Made by a program: the position numbers and the translations under genes. 51,377 bases of DNA from Prevotella histicola JCM 15637 = DNF00424. GTDB lineage: Bacteria; Bacteroidota; Bacteroidia; Bacteroidales; Bacteroidaceae. Shown here piece by piece: positions 38,469 to 47,600 of the stretch (the first letter of the stretch is position 1; the number at the start of each line of letters is the position of its first letter). The notes under the pieces are model-generated. The model did not search any database, was not told where the DNA came from, and worked only from the letters and a program-made list of their open reading frames with translations. Where the stretch lies: positions 1-51,377 of the forward strand of contig NZ_BAJX01000019.1 of NCBI RefSeq assembly GCF_000613925.1, in the 5' to 3' direction.

Positions 38469-38500
38469 CAAATATACCAATAAAAGGGTAATTCAACAAA
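38469..38500 (-). promoter_or_regulatory. Promoter of ppdK
   Basis: On the minus strand TTTG (38500-38497) is followed after 20 bases by TATATTTG (38476-38469). It is a full consensus match 43 bases before the start codon. Confidence 0.8.
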
Positions 38501-38602
38501 CTTTTTAAGTAAAATTGCAAACTTCACCTTACATTTTTGCATTGTTAGCGAGCACAGATTGCATTAAACAAGCATAGCATATGGCAAACAGGAAAAAATC
38601 AT

Positions 38603-38610
38603 TAACTTTG
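38603..38610 (+). promoter_or_regulatory. Promoter -7 box of the RlmD-like gene
   Basis: TAACTTTG lies 21 bases before the ATG at 38632. It is divergent from the ppdK promoter. The -33 element is not distinct. Confidence 0.6.
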
Positions 38611-38631
38611 CAATGAAATACAAAACAGATT

Positions 38632-40056
38632 ATGAGTAGAAAGAGAAAGCCATTCCCTATACTTGAGAATGTCACGATAGAGGCTGTGGCAGCCGAAGGT
38701 AAATGTATCACACACGTAGATGATAAAGTGGTATTTGTCCCCTTTGTTGTACCTGGCGACGTTGTAGATCTGCAGATACGGAAGAAGAAAAAGAGCTATT
38801 GTGAGGCTACCGTCGTACGCTTTATCAGCAAGAGTGCTATCCGTGTGGAACCGATGTGTGAGCATTTTGGCATCTGCGGTGGCTGCAAATGGCAGAATCT
38901 TCCCTATAGTGAACAATTAAAAGCCAAGCAACAGCAGGTGTATGACCAGCTGAGTAGGATTGGGAAAGTGGAACTTCCGGAGTTCCAACCCATCATGGGT
39001 TCGGTGCATACGAAGGCATATCGTAACAAACTGGAGTTCGGATGTGCCAACAAACGTTGGTATACAGCAGAAGAACTGCAGGCTTTACCAGAGGGAGTTG
39101 GCTTATCCGAAGGTGCTATTGGGTTCCATATTACGGGGGCTTTTGATAAGATTTACCCTATTGAGAAGTGCTGGTTGATGGATGATCTGTGCAACGAAAT
39201 CCGTAACGATATCAGGGATTATGCATTGCAAAGTGGGATGACTTTCTATGATATCCGTGCACAACACGGGTTGTTACGTGATATTATGGTGCGCAATTCC
39301 AATACAGGTGAATGGATGGTGCTTGTACAATTCCACTATGATGAGGACGGAGACGATGAACGGGCAAAGGCTTTGATGCAACACATTGCCGACCGTTTCC
39401 CTCAGATCACCTCTCTTTTCTACGTAGATAACCAGAAAGGTAATGACACATTCAACGACCTTGACCTCACAGTCTTCAAAGGTAAGGATCATATCTATGA
39501 GACTATGGAGGACCTGAAGTTCAAGGTTGGACCTAAGAGTTTCTATCAGACGAACACGGAACAGGCGTATCATCTATACGCCGTAGCAAGAGAATTTGCC
39601 GATCTTACAGGCAATGAACTTGTCTATGACTTATATACTGGTACAGGAACAATAGCCAACTTCGTTGCTAAAAATGCCCGTAAGGTCATTGGTATAGAGT
39701 ATGTACCGGAAGCCATTGAGGATGCTAAGGTTAATTCTGAGGTAAACAAGATCAGTAACACACTCTTTTACGCAGGTGACATGAAGGACATTCTGACCGA
39801 AAGCTTCATCCAAAAGCACGGTCGTCCTGATGTTATCATCACTGACCCACCACGTGCCGGCATGCATCCTGACGTTGTTAATGTCATCCTTGGGGCACAT
39901 CCGGAGCGTATTGTATACGTCAGTTGCAATCCATCGACCCAAGCACGCGACCTGGCTTTGTTGGATAGTGAGTACAAAGTAGCTGCTGTTCAACCTGTCG
40001 ATATGTTCCCTCATACACCCCATGTAGAGAACGTTGTCCTACTGAAGAAGCGATAA
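38632..40056 (+). CDS. rlmD: 23S rRNA (uracil-C5)-methyltransferase, RlmD/RumA family
   Basis: The 474-residue protein starts with a TRAM RNA-binding domain (about residues 8-68). Three Cys of a 4Fe-4S site follow in CEHFGICGGC (residues 76, 82 and 85). The family motif YRNKLEF, the SAM-binding YDLYTGTGTIANFVA, DPPRAGMHP and the catalytic Cys in VYVSCNPSTQARDL complete the RumA/RlmD/TrmA pattern. It methylates a uracil at C5 in 23S rRNA (U1939 by analogy with Escherichia coli RlmD). RlmCD-like specificity cannot be excluded by eye. A terminator follows. Confidence 0.92.
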   Translation: MSRKRKPFPILENVTIEAVAAEGKCITHVDDKVVFVPFVVPGDVVDLQIRKKKKSYCEATVVRFISKSAIRVEPMCEHFGICGGCKWQNLPYSEQLKAKQQQVYDQLSRIGKVELPEFQPIMGSVHTKAYRNKLEFGCANKRWYTAEELQALPEGVGLSEGAIGFHITGAFDKIYPIEKCWLMDDLCNEIRNDIRDYALQSGMTFYDIRAQHGLLRDIMVRNSNTGEWMVLVQFHYDEDGDDERAKALMQHIADRFPQITSLFYVDNQKGNDTFNDLDLTVFKGKDHIYETMEDLKFKVGPKSFYQTNTEQAYHLYAVAREFADLTGNELVYDLYTGTGTIANFVAKNARKVIGIEYVPEAIEDAKVNSEVNKISNTLFYAGDMKDILTESFIQKHGRPDVIITDPPRAGMHPDVVNVILGAHPERIVYVSCNPSTQARDLALLDSEYKVAAVQPVDMFPHTPHVENVVLLKKR

Positions 40057-40063
40057 GATACAC

Positions 40064-40113
40064 AGACTTCTCCCTGTGATAATAACTGTTATTATCATGA
40101 GGAGAAGTTTTTG
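40064..40113 (+). terminator. Intrinsic terminator after rlmD
   Basis: ACTTCTCC (40066-40073) pairs with GGAGAAGT (40101-40108), and the inner GATAATAAC pairs with GTTATTATC. A T run follows from 40108. Confidence 0.85.
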
Positions 40114-40212
40114 TTTTTATCTTTAACGGTGAATTTACACCTTATTAACATAGTAGTCTTTCATCTTCTTCAGAAAGAATAATGCCATAAAACAATAAAA
40201 TAAGTATATTAT

Positions 40213-40243
40213 TTTGTACTTATACCCTAAAATATTATCTTTG
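40213..40243 (+). promoter_or_regulatory. Promoter of the porin gene
   Basis: TTTG (40213-40216), 19 bases, then TATCTTTG (40236-40243): a full consensus match, giving a leader of about 55 bases. Confidence 0.85.
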
Positions 40244-40303
40244 CAACATCGATACTTGAGAATGAATCTGATATTATTATCCTAAATCAACATTCATATA
40301 ATT

Positions 40304-41419
40304 ATGAAAAAAACAGTTCTTTCAGCAGCCCTATTGCTATGTTCTATCGTGGGCAATGCGCAAGCTCCCAAATGGGTGAGCAACGTTAAGCTGTCTGGAT
40401 TTGCTATTGTACAGTATCAGTACAATGGAATGAAGGCAGACAAGTCTAACACTTTCAATCTTCGTTTAGGTCGTGTATCGCTTGATGGACGCATCCTTGA
40501 TGATTGGTATTGGAAAGCACAGCTGCAGTTTAATGGTAATACTTCCACCTTAGGAGCCTCTCCTCGCTTGGTAGACCTCTTCGTTGAGTGGCAGAAGTAT
40601 GACTTCTTCCGTGTGAAAGTGGGACAGTTCAAGAACCCATTTACTTTCGACAACCCTATTCACCCTATTGATCAAGGCTTCATGGGAGTAGGACAAAGCA
40701 TCTCAAAGTTGGCTGGTTTCGCCGACAGAGCAGGTGCTCACCCTTCCAATGGACGTGACATTGGTTTGCAGGTACAAGGTGATCTCATTAAAAATGCAGC
40801 CGGAAGAAACCTACTTCACTATCAAGTAGGTGTCTTTGATGGTCAGGGAATAAACGTAAAAGACGTTGATCAGCAGAAGAATATCATCGGTGGTATATGG
40901 GTTATGCCTGTTGAAGGACTCCGATTGGGTTGCTTTGGCTGGACAGGTTCCTATGCTCGCAAGGGTACATGGACTGATGATGCTGGCAATCCACAGGCTG
41001 GTGTGCGCAAATTGCAGCAGCGTCGTTATGCTTTCTCTGCCGAATACAAAGCCAATGATTGGACATTACGGTCAGAATATGTGCACTCTACGGGTTACGC
41101 CTTTGCTAAAAGTCTTTCTCATACGGATGATGCTGCAGCCAAAGACTGTAGCTTAAGCAGCAACGGAGACAAGGCACAAGGTGTGTATGCACTTGTCATT
41201 GCACCTATCATTCGCGAGAAACTACATGCTAAAGCACGTTATGACATGTACCAACCATCGGAAGGTGCTGCAAAACAGCGTACACAGTATGACATGGGAC
41301 TTGACTATCAGTTCACCAAAAGCTTACAATTAAGTGGGTTCTACTCTTATGTTCACGATCGTAGTTTAGCCGAACCAAACTACTCTATGGTTGATGTTGA
41401 GTTGAGTTTCCGCTTTTAA
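40304..41419 (+). CDS. Phosphate-selective-type outer-membrane porin (OprO/OprP family)
   Basis: The 371-residue product has a signal peptide (MKKTVLSAALLLCSIVGNAQA). It looks like a full beta barrel of the OprP-like porin family: the early strand VKLSGFAIVQYQYNG, FNLRLGRVSLDGRILDDWYWKAQLQFNG, VKVGQFKNPFTFDNP and the terminal aromatic strand SMVDVELSFRF. Despite the family name many Bacteroidota members are general anion or organic-anion channels, so the solute is uncertain. It has its own strong promoter. A palindrome at 41431-41463 follows the stop by 11 bases and may end the transcript. Confidence 0.85.
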   Translation: MKKTVLSAALLLCSIVGNAQAPKWVSNVKLSGFAIVQYQYNGMKADKSNTFNLRLGRVSLDGRILDDWYWKAQLQFNGNTSTLGASPRLVDLFVEWQKYDFFRVKVGQFKNPFTFDNPIHPIDQGFMGVGQSISKLAGFADRAGAHPSNGRDIGLQVQGDLIKNAAGRNLLHYQVGVFDGQGINVKDVDQQKNIIGGIWVMPVEGLRLGCFGWTGSYARKGTWTDDAGNPQAGVRKLQQRRYAFSAEYKANDWTLRSEYVHSTGYAFAKSLSHTDDAAAKDCSLSSNGDKAQGVYALVIAPIIREKLHAKARYDMYQPSEGAAKQRTQYDMGLDYQFTKSLQLSGFYSYVHDRSLAEPNYSMVDVELSFRF

Positions 41420-41430
41420 AAAAACATAAA

Positions 41431-41463
41431 ATATACGGATATATACACGATATATCCGTATAT
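41431..41463. promoter_or_regulatory. 14-bp palindrome overlapping the promoter of the small gene
   Basis: ATATACGGATATAT (41431-41444) and ATATATCCGTATAT (41450-41463) are perfect inverted arms around 5 bases. They sit just before the -7 box TATCTTTG (41469-41476), where a -33 element would be. It could be an operator or the end of the porin transcript; no T run follows. Confidence 0.65.
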
Positions 41464-41468
41464 TTCCG

Positions 41469-41476
41469 TATCTTTG
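41469..41476 (+). promoter_or_regulatory. Promoter -7 box of the 55-residue gene
   Basis: TATCTTTG matches the consensus, with no good -33 element. That region is taken by the palindrome, so an activator or repressor may act there. Confidence 0.5.
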
Positions 41477-41555
41477 TCCATCACGAAGATTTGAAACCAA
41501 GGGGAATTTAGTTTTACACTTAGGTTCCTTTGTATTTAGAACATAATCGGTAACG

Positions 41556-41723
41556 ATGGCAAAACAACGATACGACTATACTAATCATGGGAGAGGATTT
41601 CATAACAATGCCACCTCACAAGCAGCACGGCGGCGCAAGAAGCTGAACAGAATTCTGCAAATCGTGGGAAGCATCGTGGCTATTGGCGTTCTCCTCGCAG
41701 TTTATTGGGTTTACAGTCACTGA
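41556..41723 (+). CDS. 55-residue single-pass membrane protein
   Basis: A short frame from ATG 41556 to TGA 41721-41723 gives 55 residues. The first 32 are hydrophilic and very basic (SQAARRRKKLNR). One membrane helix follows (ILQIVGSIVAIGVLLAVYWVY) and the chain ends VYSH. The positive-inside rule puts the N terminus in the cytoplasm. It has its own -7 box about 80 bases upstream, with the palindrome just before that box. I do not recognise the family; small basic anchors of this kind often act as regulatory subunits or peptide toxins, but nothing here decides. The clean charge and hydrophobicity layout and the promoter support a real gene. Confidence 0.6.
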   Translation: MAKQRYDYTNHGRGFHNNATSQAARRRKKLNRILQIVGSIVAIGVLLAVYWVYSH

Positions 41724-42177
41724 TAAACCCTCTCATCACTTATCATTCTTTGTACTATTTTTATCTGTGAATTAATTGCTGTTTCATACGCTATTCCAGG
41801 ATAAAACATATAAACAAAGAAATCAAGTATCTTGATAATTACATAAAGGTCTTGGGCTTTTTTATGTAATGTATACCTCCTTTCGCTCCTTTAAAAGCTA
41901 TCTTTTATCGCCTGAAAGATATGCTTTCTTTTTTTTAGCTATAGGCGAATCCTTTTATAAACCACCCTCTCTTGCTTTTCCATAGGTATCATATTGGTGT
42001 GTGCACACTGATCATTCTCTGTTGTGCGGATGCTTAGCACATCATGTGCGGACGCTTAGCACAACGTGTGCGGATGCTTAGCACATATGGAGCTAAGCAT
42101 CCGCACCAAAATAAGAAAATATCTTTTATCAATCAAGGTATGGTACAAGACCGTCTGAAAGAAAGCTTTTAAAACCG
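41724..42177. other. Intergenic region with a family 2 repeat array
   Basis: No gene is seen in the 454 bases between the small gene (plus) and the ATP-grasp-like gene (minus), which converge. The region is AT-rich and holds the array at 42024-42106, whose last inverted unit could act as a terminator. Confidence 0.6.
42024..42106. repeat. 22-bp-period dyad array, family 2, copy B
   Basis: GTGCGGATGCTTAGCAC (or GGACG in the second unit) starts at 42024, 42046 and 42068, exactly 22 bases apart. Spacers are ATCAT, AACGT and similar. The array closes with an inverted unit (GCTAAGCATCCGCAC, 42092-42106) that pairs with the third unit as a 15-bp hairpin. It is related in sequence to 20107-20194. 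Confidence 0.85.
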
Positions 42178-43260
42178 CTATTCCTTGTGTATTGTGTGCA
42201 AATGATAGTGCGCACCATCATAATCAACCCGCATCATTCGTTGCTGAAACCGCTCTTCCTTTGAAAGAGAGAGTGCCACATGTCCCATGGTTCGGCGCAG
42301 ATTAATCTCAACAACGGGATGAACAAAGAAGCCCGAAGGGGTGTCTGCAGCAGTGTTCTGATTAGCAACGACCATCATATCAACCCCTAACGGTCCCTGA
42401 TATTTCCCTTTTAAATGATCATTCAAGAGCTGTGTAAGATGTTCGGCAAGACGGTCTAAGACCCTATTGTCAACATACGGTGCAAGCATCTGCCGTTTTT
42501 CATCCTCCGTTGACAGACTGTTCCCAACGTAAGCCCCGTTGATGGTGTGGAAAACCGATAGTCCTGCATAATGTACACCGGCTGCATCAACAAAGAATTC
42601 CATCCCGAAATCCTTCATTTTGTTGTAATAAGGTTCAACCATTATACCCCCTTGTTGAGAGATAACTCTGGCTGCCCAGCTCGTAATAGCTGCATCCATC
42701 GCCTGATCAATGTACCTTACACCACGCCCACTACTGCTCCAAGGGGCTTTGATAATAGCCTTCCCAAAAGACTGAATAACATCCTTCAGTGCTGGAATAC
42801 TCTCCACATAGAAAGCCTCACCACACAAGAAAGGAAGCTGCATGTCCTGCTGTAGTTGCTGAAGAACATGTGCAGAGAACCTTCTGTTGCTAAGTGTTCT
42901 TATCTCGGAAAGCTCCGCATCAGATGGTAAAACATCTTCATGAATCCCGAGTTTCATAAGCTGGAATTTTATAGCGGAGTCCCATCCCCATGGCGAAACA
43001 GATTCTATATCATCCGCCACGTTGGCAACCTCATCCTGACTTATGAACCTTACACGCTGCACATGTGCCATGAATCGACGCGCATGAACCATTGCAGAGG
43101 TAGTATTCCCCACCATAATACAGTCTCCATCCTTTGCCCACAGTGCCGGTAAGTAGTCAAGATCATAGCGCAACTGCCTACCAGCGTGTGGCGGTGTAAA
43201 GTACTTATTATCATAGGATAACGCAATATCGTGCTCGGGATTGAATATATGTAAAATCAT
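42178..43260 (-). CDS. ATP-grasp-like protein of unknown function
   Basis: The 360-residue protein has no signal peptide. The middle and C-terminal parts look like an ATP-grasp ligase: AIIKAPWSSSGRGV (ATP-binding Lys and Gly/Ser loop, near residues 168-180), GIMVEPYYNKMKDFGMEFFVD, LGVDMMVVAN and a metal-binding EINLRRTMGHVA. The N-terminal IFNPEHDIALSYDNKYFTPPHAG is distinctive and I associate it with Bacteroidota proteins lacking an assigned reaction. ATP-grasp enzymes join an acid to an amine or thiol through an acyl-phosphate. Neighbours give no pathway. It has a strong promoter of its own at 43284-43314. Confidence 0.75.
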   Translation of the reverse strand: MILHIFNPEHDIALSYDNKYFTPPHAGRQLRYDLDYLPALWAKDGDCIMVGNTTSAMVHARRFMAHVQRVRFISQDEVANVADDIESVSPWGWDSAIKFQLMKLGIHEDVLPSDAELSEIRTLSNRRFSAHVLQQLQQDMQLPFLCGEAFYVESIPALKDVIQSFGKAIIKAPWSSSGRGVRYIDQAMDAAITSWAARVISQQGGIMVEPYYNKMKDFGMEFFVDAAGVHYAGLSVFHTINGAYVGNSLSTEDEKRQMLAPYVDNRVLDRLAEHLTQLLNDHLKGKYQGPLGVDMMVVANQNTAADTPSGFFVHPVVEINLRRTMGHVALSLSKEERFQQRMMRVDYDGAHYHLHTIHKE

Positions 43261-43283
43261 TTGTTAGCTACTTGTTTGCCATG

Positions 43284-43314
43284 CAAAGGTACTTTAAAGC
43301 AAATGTACCGCAAA
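43284..43314 (-). promoter_or_regulatory. Promoter of the ATP-grasp-like gene
   Basis: On the minus strand TTTG (43314-43311), 19 bases, then TACCTTTG (43291-43284). This is a full match 23 bases before the start codon. Confidence 0.8.
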
Positions 43315-43350
43315 ATAAAAACAAAAAAAATCATTTTTTGCCATCTATAG

Positions 43351-43382
43351 TTTGCAAATTAAATAAATAAGTAGTAACTTTG
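43351..43382 (+). promoter_or_regulatory. Promoter of the AAA ATPase gene
   Basis: TTTG (43351-43354), 20 bases, then TAACTTTG (43375-43382). This is a full match 31 bases before ATG 43414. Confidence 0.8.
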
Positions 43383-43413
43383 CATCTGATTAAGTATTCA
43401 TAACGAGAACAAG

Positions 43414-44597
43414 ATGGACGCATTCTTTCGCACTCATACATATCTGGTGGAGCATGTATATGCTCCCGTGCGCCGTCGGCTCATGGATGAAATAGACTGG
43501 ACCGACAGGATGATTGGTATCAAAGGGACGAGAGGCGTTGGCAAAACTACCTTCCTTCTGCAGTATGCAAAGGAACGATATGGAGCGACAGACCGTCAGT
43601 GTCTCTATGTGAATATGAACAATTTCTACTTTCAAGGTAGAGGTATTGCCGACTTCGCAGGGGAGTTTTATCGTAACGGGGGTAAGGTACTGTTGATTGA
43701 TCAGGTCTTCAAACAGCCGGAATGGAGCAAGGAACTCCGTCGATGTTACGATTATTACCCTAAGTTACAGATTGTATTCACGGGTTCAAGTGTCATGAGA
43801 TTGAAGGAAGAGAACCCTGAATTGAATGGAATTGTAAAGAGTTATAACCTCCGTGGCTTCTCTTTTCGGGAATATTTGAACCTCCAGGCAGGGCTGAATC
43901 TTGAACCTTACACACTGGATGAGATACTGCTTAACCACGAGAAGATCATCAAGAAGATTCTACACAGGTCAGTCCGATGAAGTTTTTCAAGGATTACATA
44001 CACCACGGGTTCTATCCTTTCTTCCTGGAACATCGTAATTTCTCGGAGAATCTGCTCAAGACCATGAACATGATGACCGAGGTGGACATCCTACTCATCA
44101 AGCAGATTGAACTGAAATATCTCACAAAGATCAAGAAACTCTTCTATCTTCTTGCATTGGATGGTCCCAAAGCTCCGAACATCAGTAATCTTGCAAAAGA
44201 CATAAACACAAGTCGTGCAACGGTAATGAACTACATAAAGAACCTTGCCGACGCCCGATTGATAAACATAGTCTACCCTGTTGGACAGCAATACCCGAAG
44301 AAACCTGCTAAGGTAATGCTGCAAAACTCCAATCTGATTTATGCTATTTATCCCATTCAGTTGAATCAACAGCAGTTGATGGAGACATTCTTTGTCAATG
44401 CTTTATGGGAAGACTGCAAGGTCAGTCAAGGTAACAAGGATGGCAATTACATCGTAAATAACAACAAGAAATTCAAGGTTTGTGATGCAGAGAATGCCAA
44501 GATACGCATCAGCTCAGACACAACCTATGTAAGATATAACACAGAAGTGGGTAAAGGAAACTGTATCCCGCTATGGTTAATGGGATTCCTCTACTAG
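43414..44597 (+). pseudogene. AAA-type ATPase with DUF4143-like C terminus, frameshifted
   Basis: Two frames would give one 394-residue protein of the ATPase group common in Bacteroidota (AAA_14 plus DUF4143). The N-terminal frame has Walker A GTRGVGKT (residues 38-45), a Walker B region KVLLIDQVFKQPEWSKEL, sensor FTGSS and LRGFSFREYL. The usual Walker B Glu is Gln here (residue 97), which would be expected to impair ATP hydrolysis. The second frame has FKDYIHHGFYPFF, a winged-helix-like part (NTSRATVMNYIKNLADARLI) and the terminal IPLWLMGFLY. The frame is lost at 43967-43968 (AGGTC; AGGGTC restores His-Arg-Val-Ser-Pro-Met). The family's role is poorly known. Confidence 0.8.
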
Positions 44598-44602
44598 GAA
44601 TA

Positions 44603-44650
44603 AGATCAAAAACATTAAGAAATCTGTTGAAAATCAGATCAAAAACATTA
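44603..44650 (+). repeat. 15-base direct repeat before nifJ
   Basis: AGATCAAAAACATTA occurs at 44603-44617 and 44636-44650, a spacing of 33 bases (about three helical turns). It lies 28-76 bases before the nifJ start, where no consensus -7 box was found. Confidence 0.65.
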
Positions 44651-44678
44651 TAATAATATTCATTTAATAAATTTCAAA

Positions 44679-47600
44679 ATGGCTAAAGAAAAGAAGTTTA
44701 TCACTTGTGATGGTAACGAAGCAGCCGCTCATGTGAGCTATATGTTCTCTGAGGTAGCAGCTATCTATCCTATCACTCCATCATCTCCTATGGCTGAACA
44801 CGTTGATGAGTGGTCAGCACGTGGACGTAAGAACCTTTGGGGTCAGACTGTAAGCGTACAGGAGATGCAGTCAGAGGGTGGCGCAGCAGGTGCCGTTCAC
44901 GGCTCATTGCAGTCAGGTGCTCTCACGACAACCTTCACCGCATCACAGGGTCTTCTATTGATGATTCCTAACATGTATAAGATTGCCGGTGAGCTTTTGC
45001 CATGTGTATTCAATGTTTCAGCACGTACACTTGCAAGTCACGCACTTTGTATCTTCGGTGATCATCAGGACGTAATGGCTTGTCGTCAGACTGGTTTCGC
45101 ACTGTTCTGCTCTGGTTCTGTTCAGGAGGTTATGGACCTCTCTGCAGTTCCTCACCTTGCTTCATTGAAGACTTCTGTTCCTTTCATCAACTTCTTCGAT
45201 GGTTTCCGTACATCACACGAGTATCATAAGATTGAGTGTCTTGACCAGGAAGACATCCGTCCATTGGTTGATGAAGAGGATATTAAGCGCTTCCGTGATC
45301 GTGCAATGACACCAGAACGCCCAGTAGTACGTGGTACCGCTGAGAACCCAGAGACCTTCTTCACACACCGTGAGGCAAGTAACTCTGCATATGAGAACGT
45401 ACCAGAGGTTGTTGAACACTATCTCAATGAGCTCACAAAGATCACTGGTCGTGAGCATCACCTCTTCGATTACTATGGTGCTGAGGATGCTGAGAACATC
45501 ATTATCTTGATGGGTTCTGCAACTGAAGCTGCTCGTGAGGCTATCGATTACCTCATGTCTCAGGGCAAGAAGGTTGGTATGGTAGCTGTACACCTCTATC
45601 GTCCATTCTCTGTTAAGCACTTGCTTGCAGCTGTTCCAAAGACTGTTAAGCGTATCGCAGTACTCGATCGTACTAAGGAACCAGGTGCAGAGGGTGAGCC
45701 ATTGTACCTCGATGTGAAGAGTGCTTTCTATGATGTAGAGAACAAACCATTGATCGTTGGTGGTCGTTATGGTCTCGGTTCTGCCGATACTACACCTGCT
45801 AAGATCATCGCTGTATACGACAACCTCGAGTTGCCAGAGCCAAAGGATCACTTCACCGTTGGTATCGTTGATGACGTTACCTTCACTTCTCTGCCAGAAG
45901 TAGAGGAGATTCCATTGGGTGATAAGAGTACTTTCGAGGCTAAGTTCTATGGTCTTGGTGCTGATGGTACCGTTGGTGCTAACAAGAACTCAGTGAAGAT
46001 TATCGGTGACAATACCGACAAGTACTGTCAGGCTTACTTCTCTTACGACTCTAAGAAGTCAGGTGGTTTCACCTGTTCTCACCTCCGTTTCGGTGATAGT
46101 CCAATCCGTTCTACCTATCAGGTAAACACTCCTAACTTCGTTGCATGCCACGTTCAGGCTTACTTGAACATGTATGATGTAACACGTGGATTGCGTAAGA
46201 ACGGTACATTCTTGCTGAATACGATCTTTGATGGTGAGGAACTCGTACACTTCATACCTAATAAGGTAAAGCGTTACTTCGCTAAGAACAATATCACCGT
46301 TTACTATATCAACGCAACAAAGATTGCACAGGAGATTGGTCTTGGTAACCGTACCAACACTATTCTGCAGTCTGCATTCTTCCGTATTACAAATGTTATT
46401 CCTATCGACCTTGCTGTTGAGCAGATGAAGAAGTTCATCGTTAAGAGCTATAGCATGAAGGGACAGGATATTGTTGATAAGAACTATGCTGCTGTTGACC
46501 GTGGTAACGAGTACAAACAGTTGACTGTTGACCCTGAATGGGCTAACCTTCCAGACGATGCAGCTAAGGCTGACGATGCTCCAGCATTCGTTAAGGAACT
46601 CGTTCGTCCAATGAATGCACAGGCAGGTGACCTCTTGAAGGTTTCTGACTTCGTAAATCATGGCACTGTGGATGGTACATGGTCAGTGGGCACTGCAGCT
46701 TATGACAAGCGTGGTGTGGCTAGCTTCGTTCCAGCATGGACACCAGATAACTGTATCCAGTGTAACAAATGTGCATTCGTTTGTCCTCACGCTTGTATCC
46801 GTCCATTCGTATTGGATGAAGCTGAGAAGGCTGGCTTCAATGAGCCAACACTTGATATCCTTGCACCAAAGGATCTTAAGGGTATGCAATTCCGCATCGA
46901 AGTATCTGTTCTCGATTGTACAGGTTGTGGTAACTGTGCTGATGTCTGCCCAGGTAAGAAGGGTAACAAGGCTCTCGCTATGACACAGTTCGTTGCTGGA
47001 GAGGAAGAGGCTACACGCCGTGCAGCTGACTGGAATTACCTCGTTAAGAACGTTAAGAGCAAGCAGAACTTGGTAGATATCAAGTCAAATGCTAAGAACT
47101 CTCAGTTCGCTCAGCCTTTGTTCGAGTTCTCTGGAGCATGTGCTGGTTGTGGTGAGACTCCTTACGTAAAGCTTGTTTCACAGCTCTTCGGTGATCGTGA
47201 GATGATTGCTAACGCTACAGGTTGTTCTTCAATCTACTCAGCTTCAGTACCTTCTACTCCTTACACAACTAATGAGGAAGGTCACGGTCCTGCATTCAAC
47301 AACTCATTGTTCGAGGACTTCTGCGAGTTCGGTATGGGTATGGCAATGGGTAACAAGAAGATGCGCGAGCGTATCGTCGTACTCCTTAACGGTGCTATGG
47401 CTGATGATCACGTATCTGCAGAGTTCAAGGAAGCTGCTCAGGAGTGGCTCAACAACATGAACGATGCTGATGCTTCAAAGGTTGCAGCTGCTAAGCTGAA
47501 GCCATTGATCGAGGCTGGTGCAGCAAAGGGTTGCCCTGTATGTGCAGAGCTGAAGACACTTGATCACTATCTCGTTAAGCGCAGCCAGTGGATCATCGGT

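Noticed and set aside
45213..46661. Long open frames antisense to nifJ (45213-45851 and 46059-46661)
   Set aside because: They mirror the strongly biased codons of nifJ and show no motif, signal peptide or promoter.
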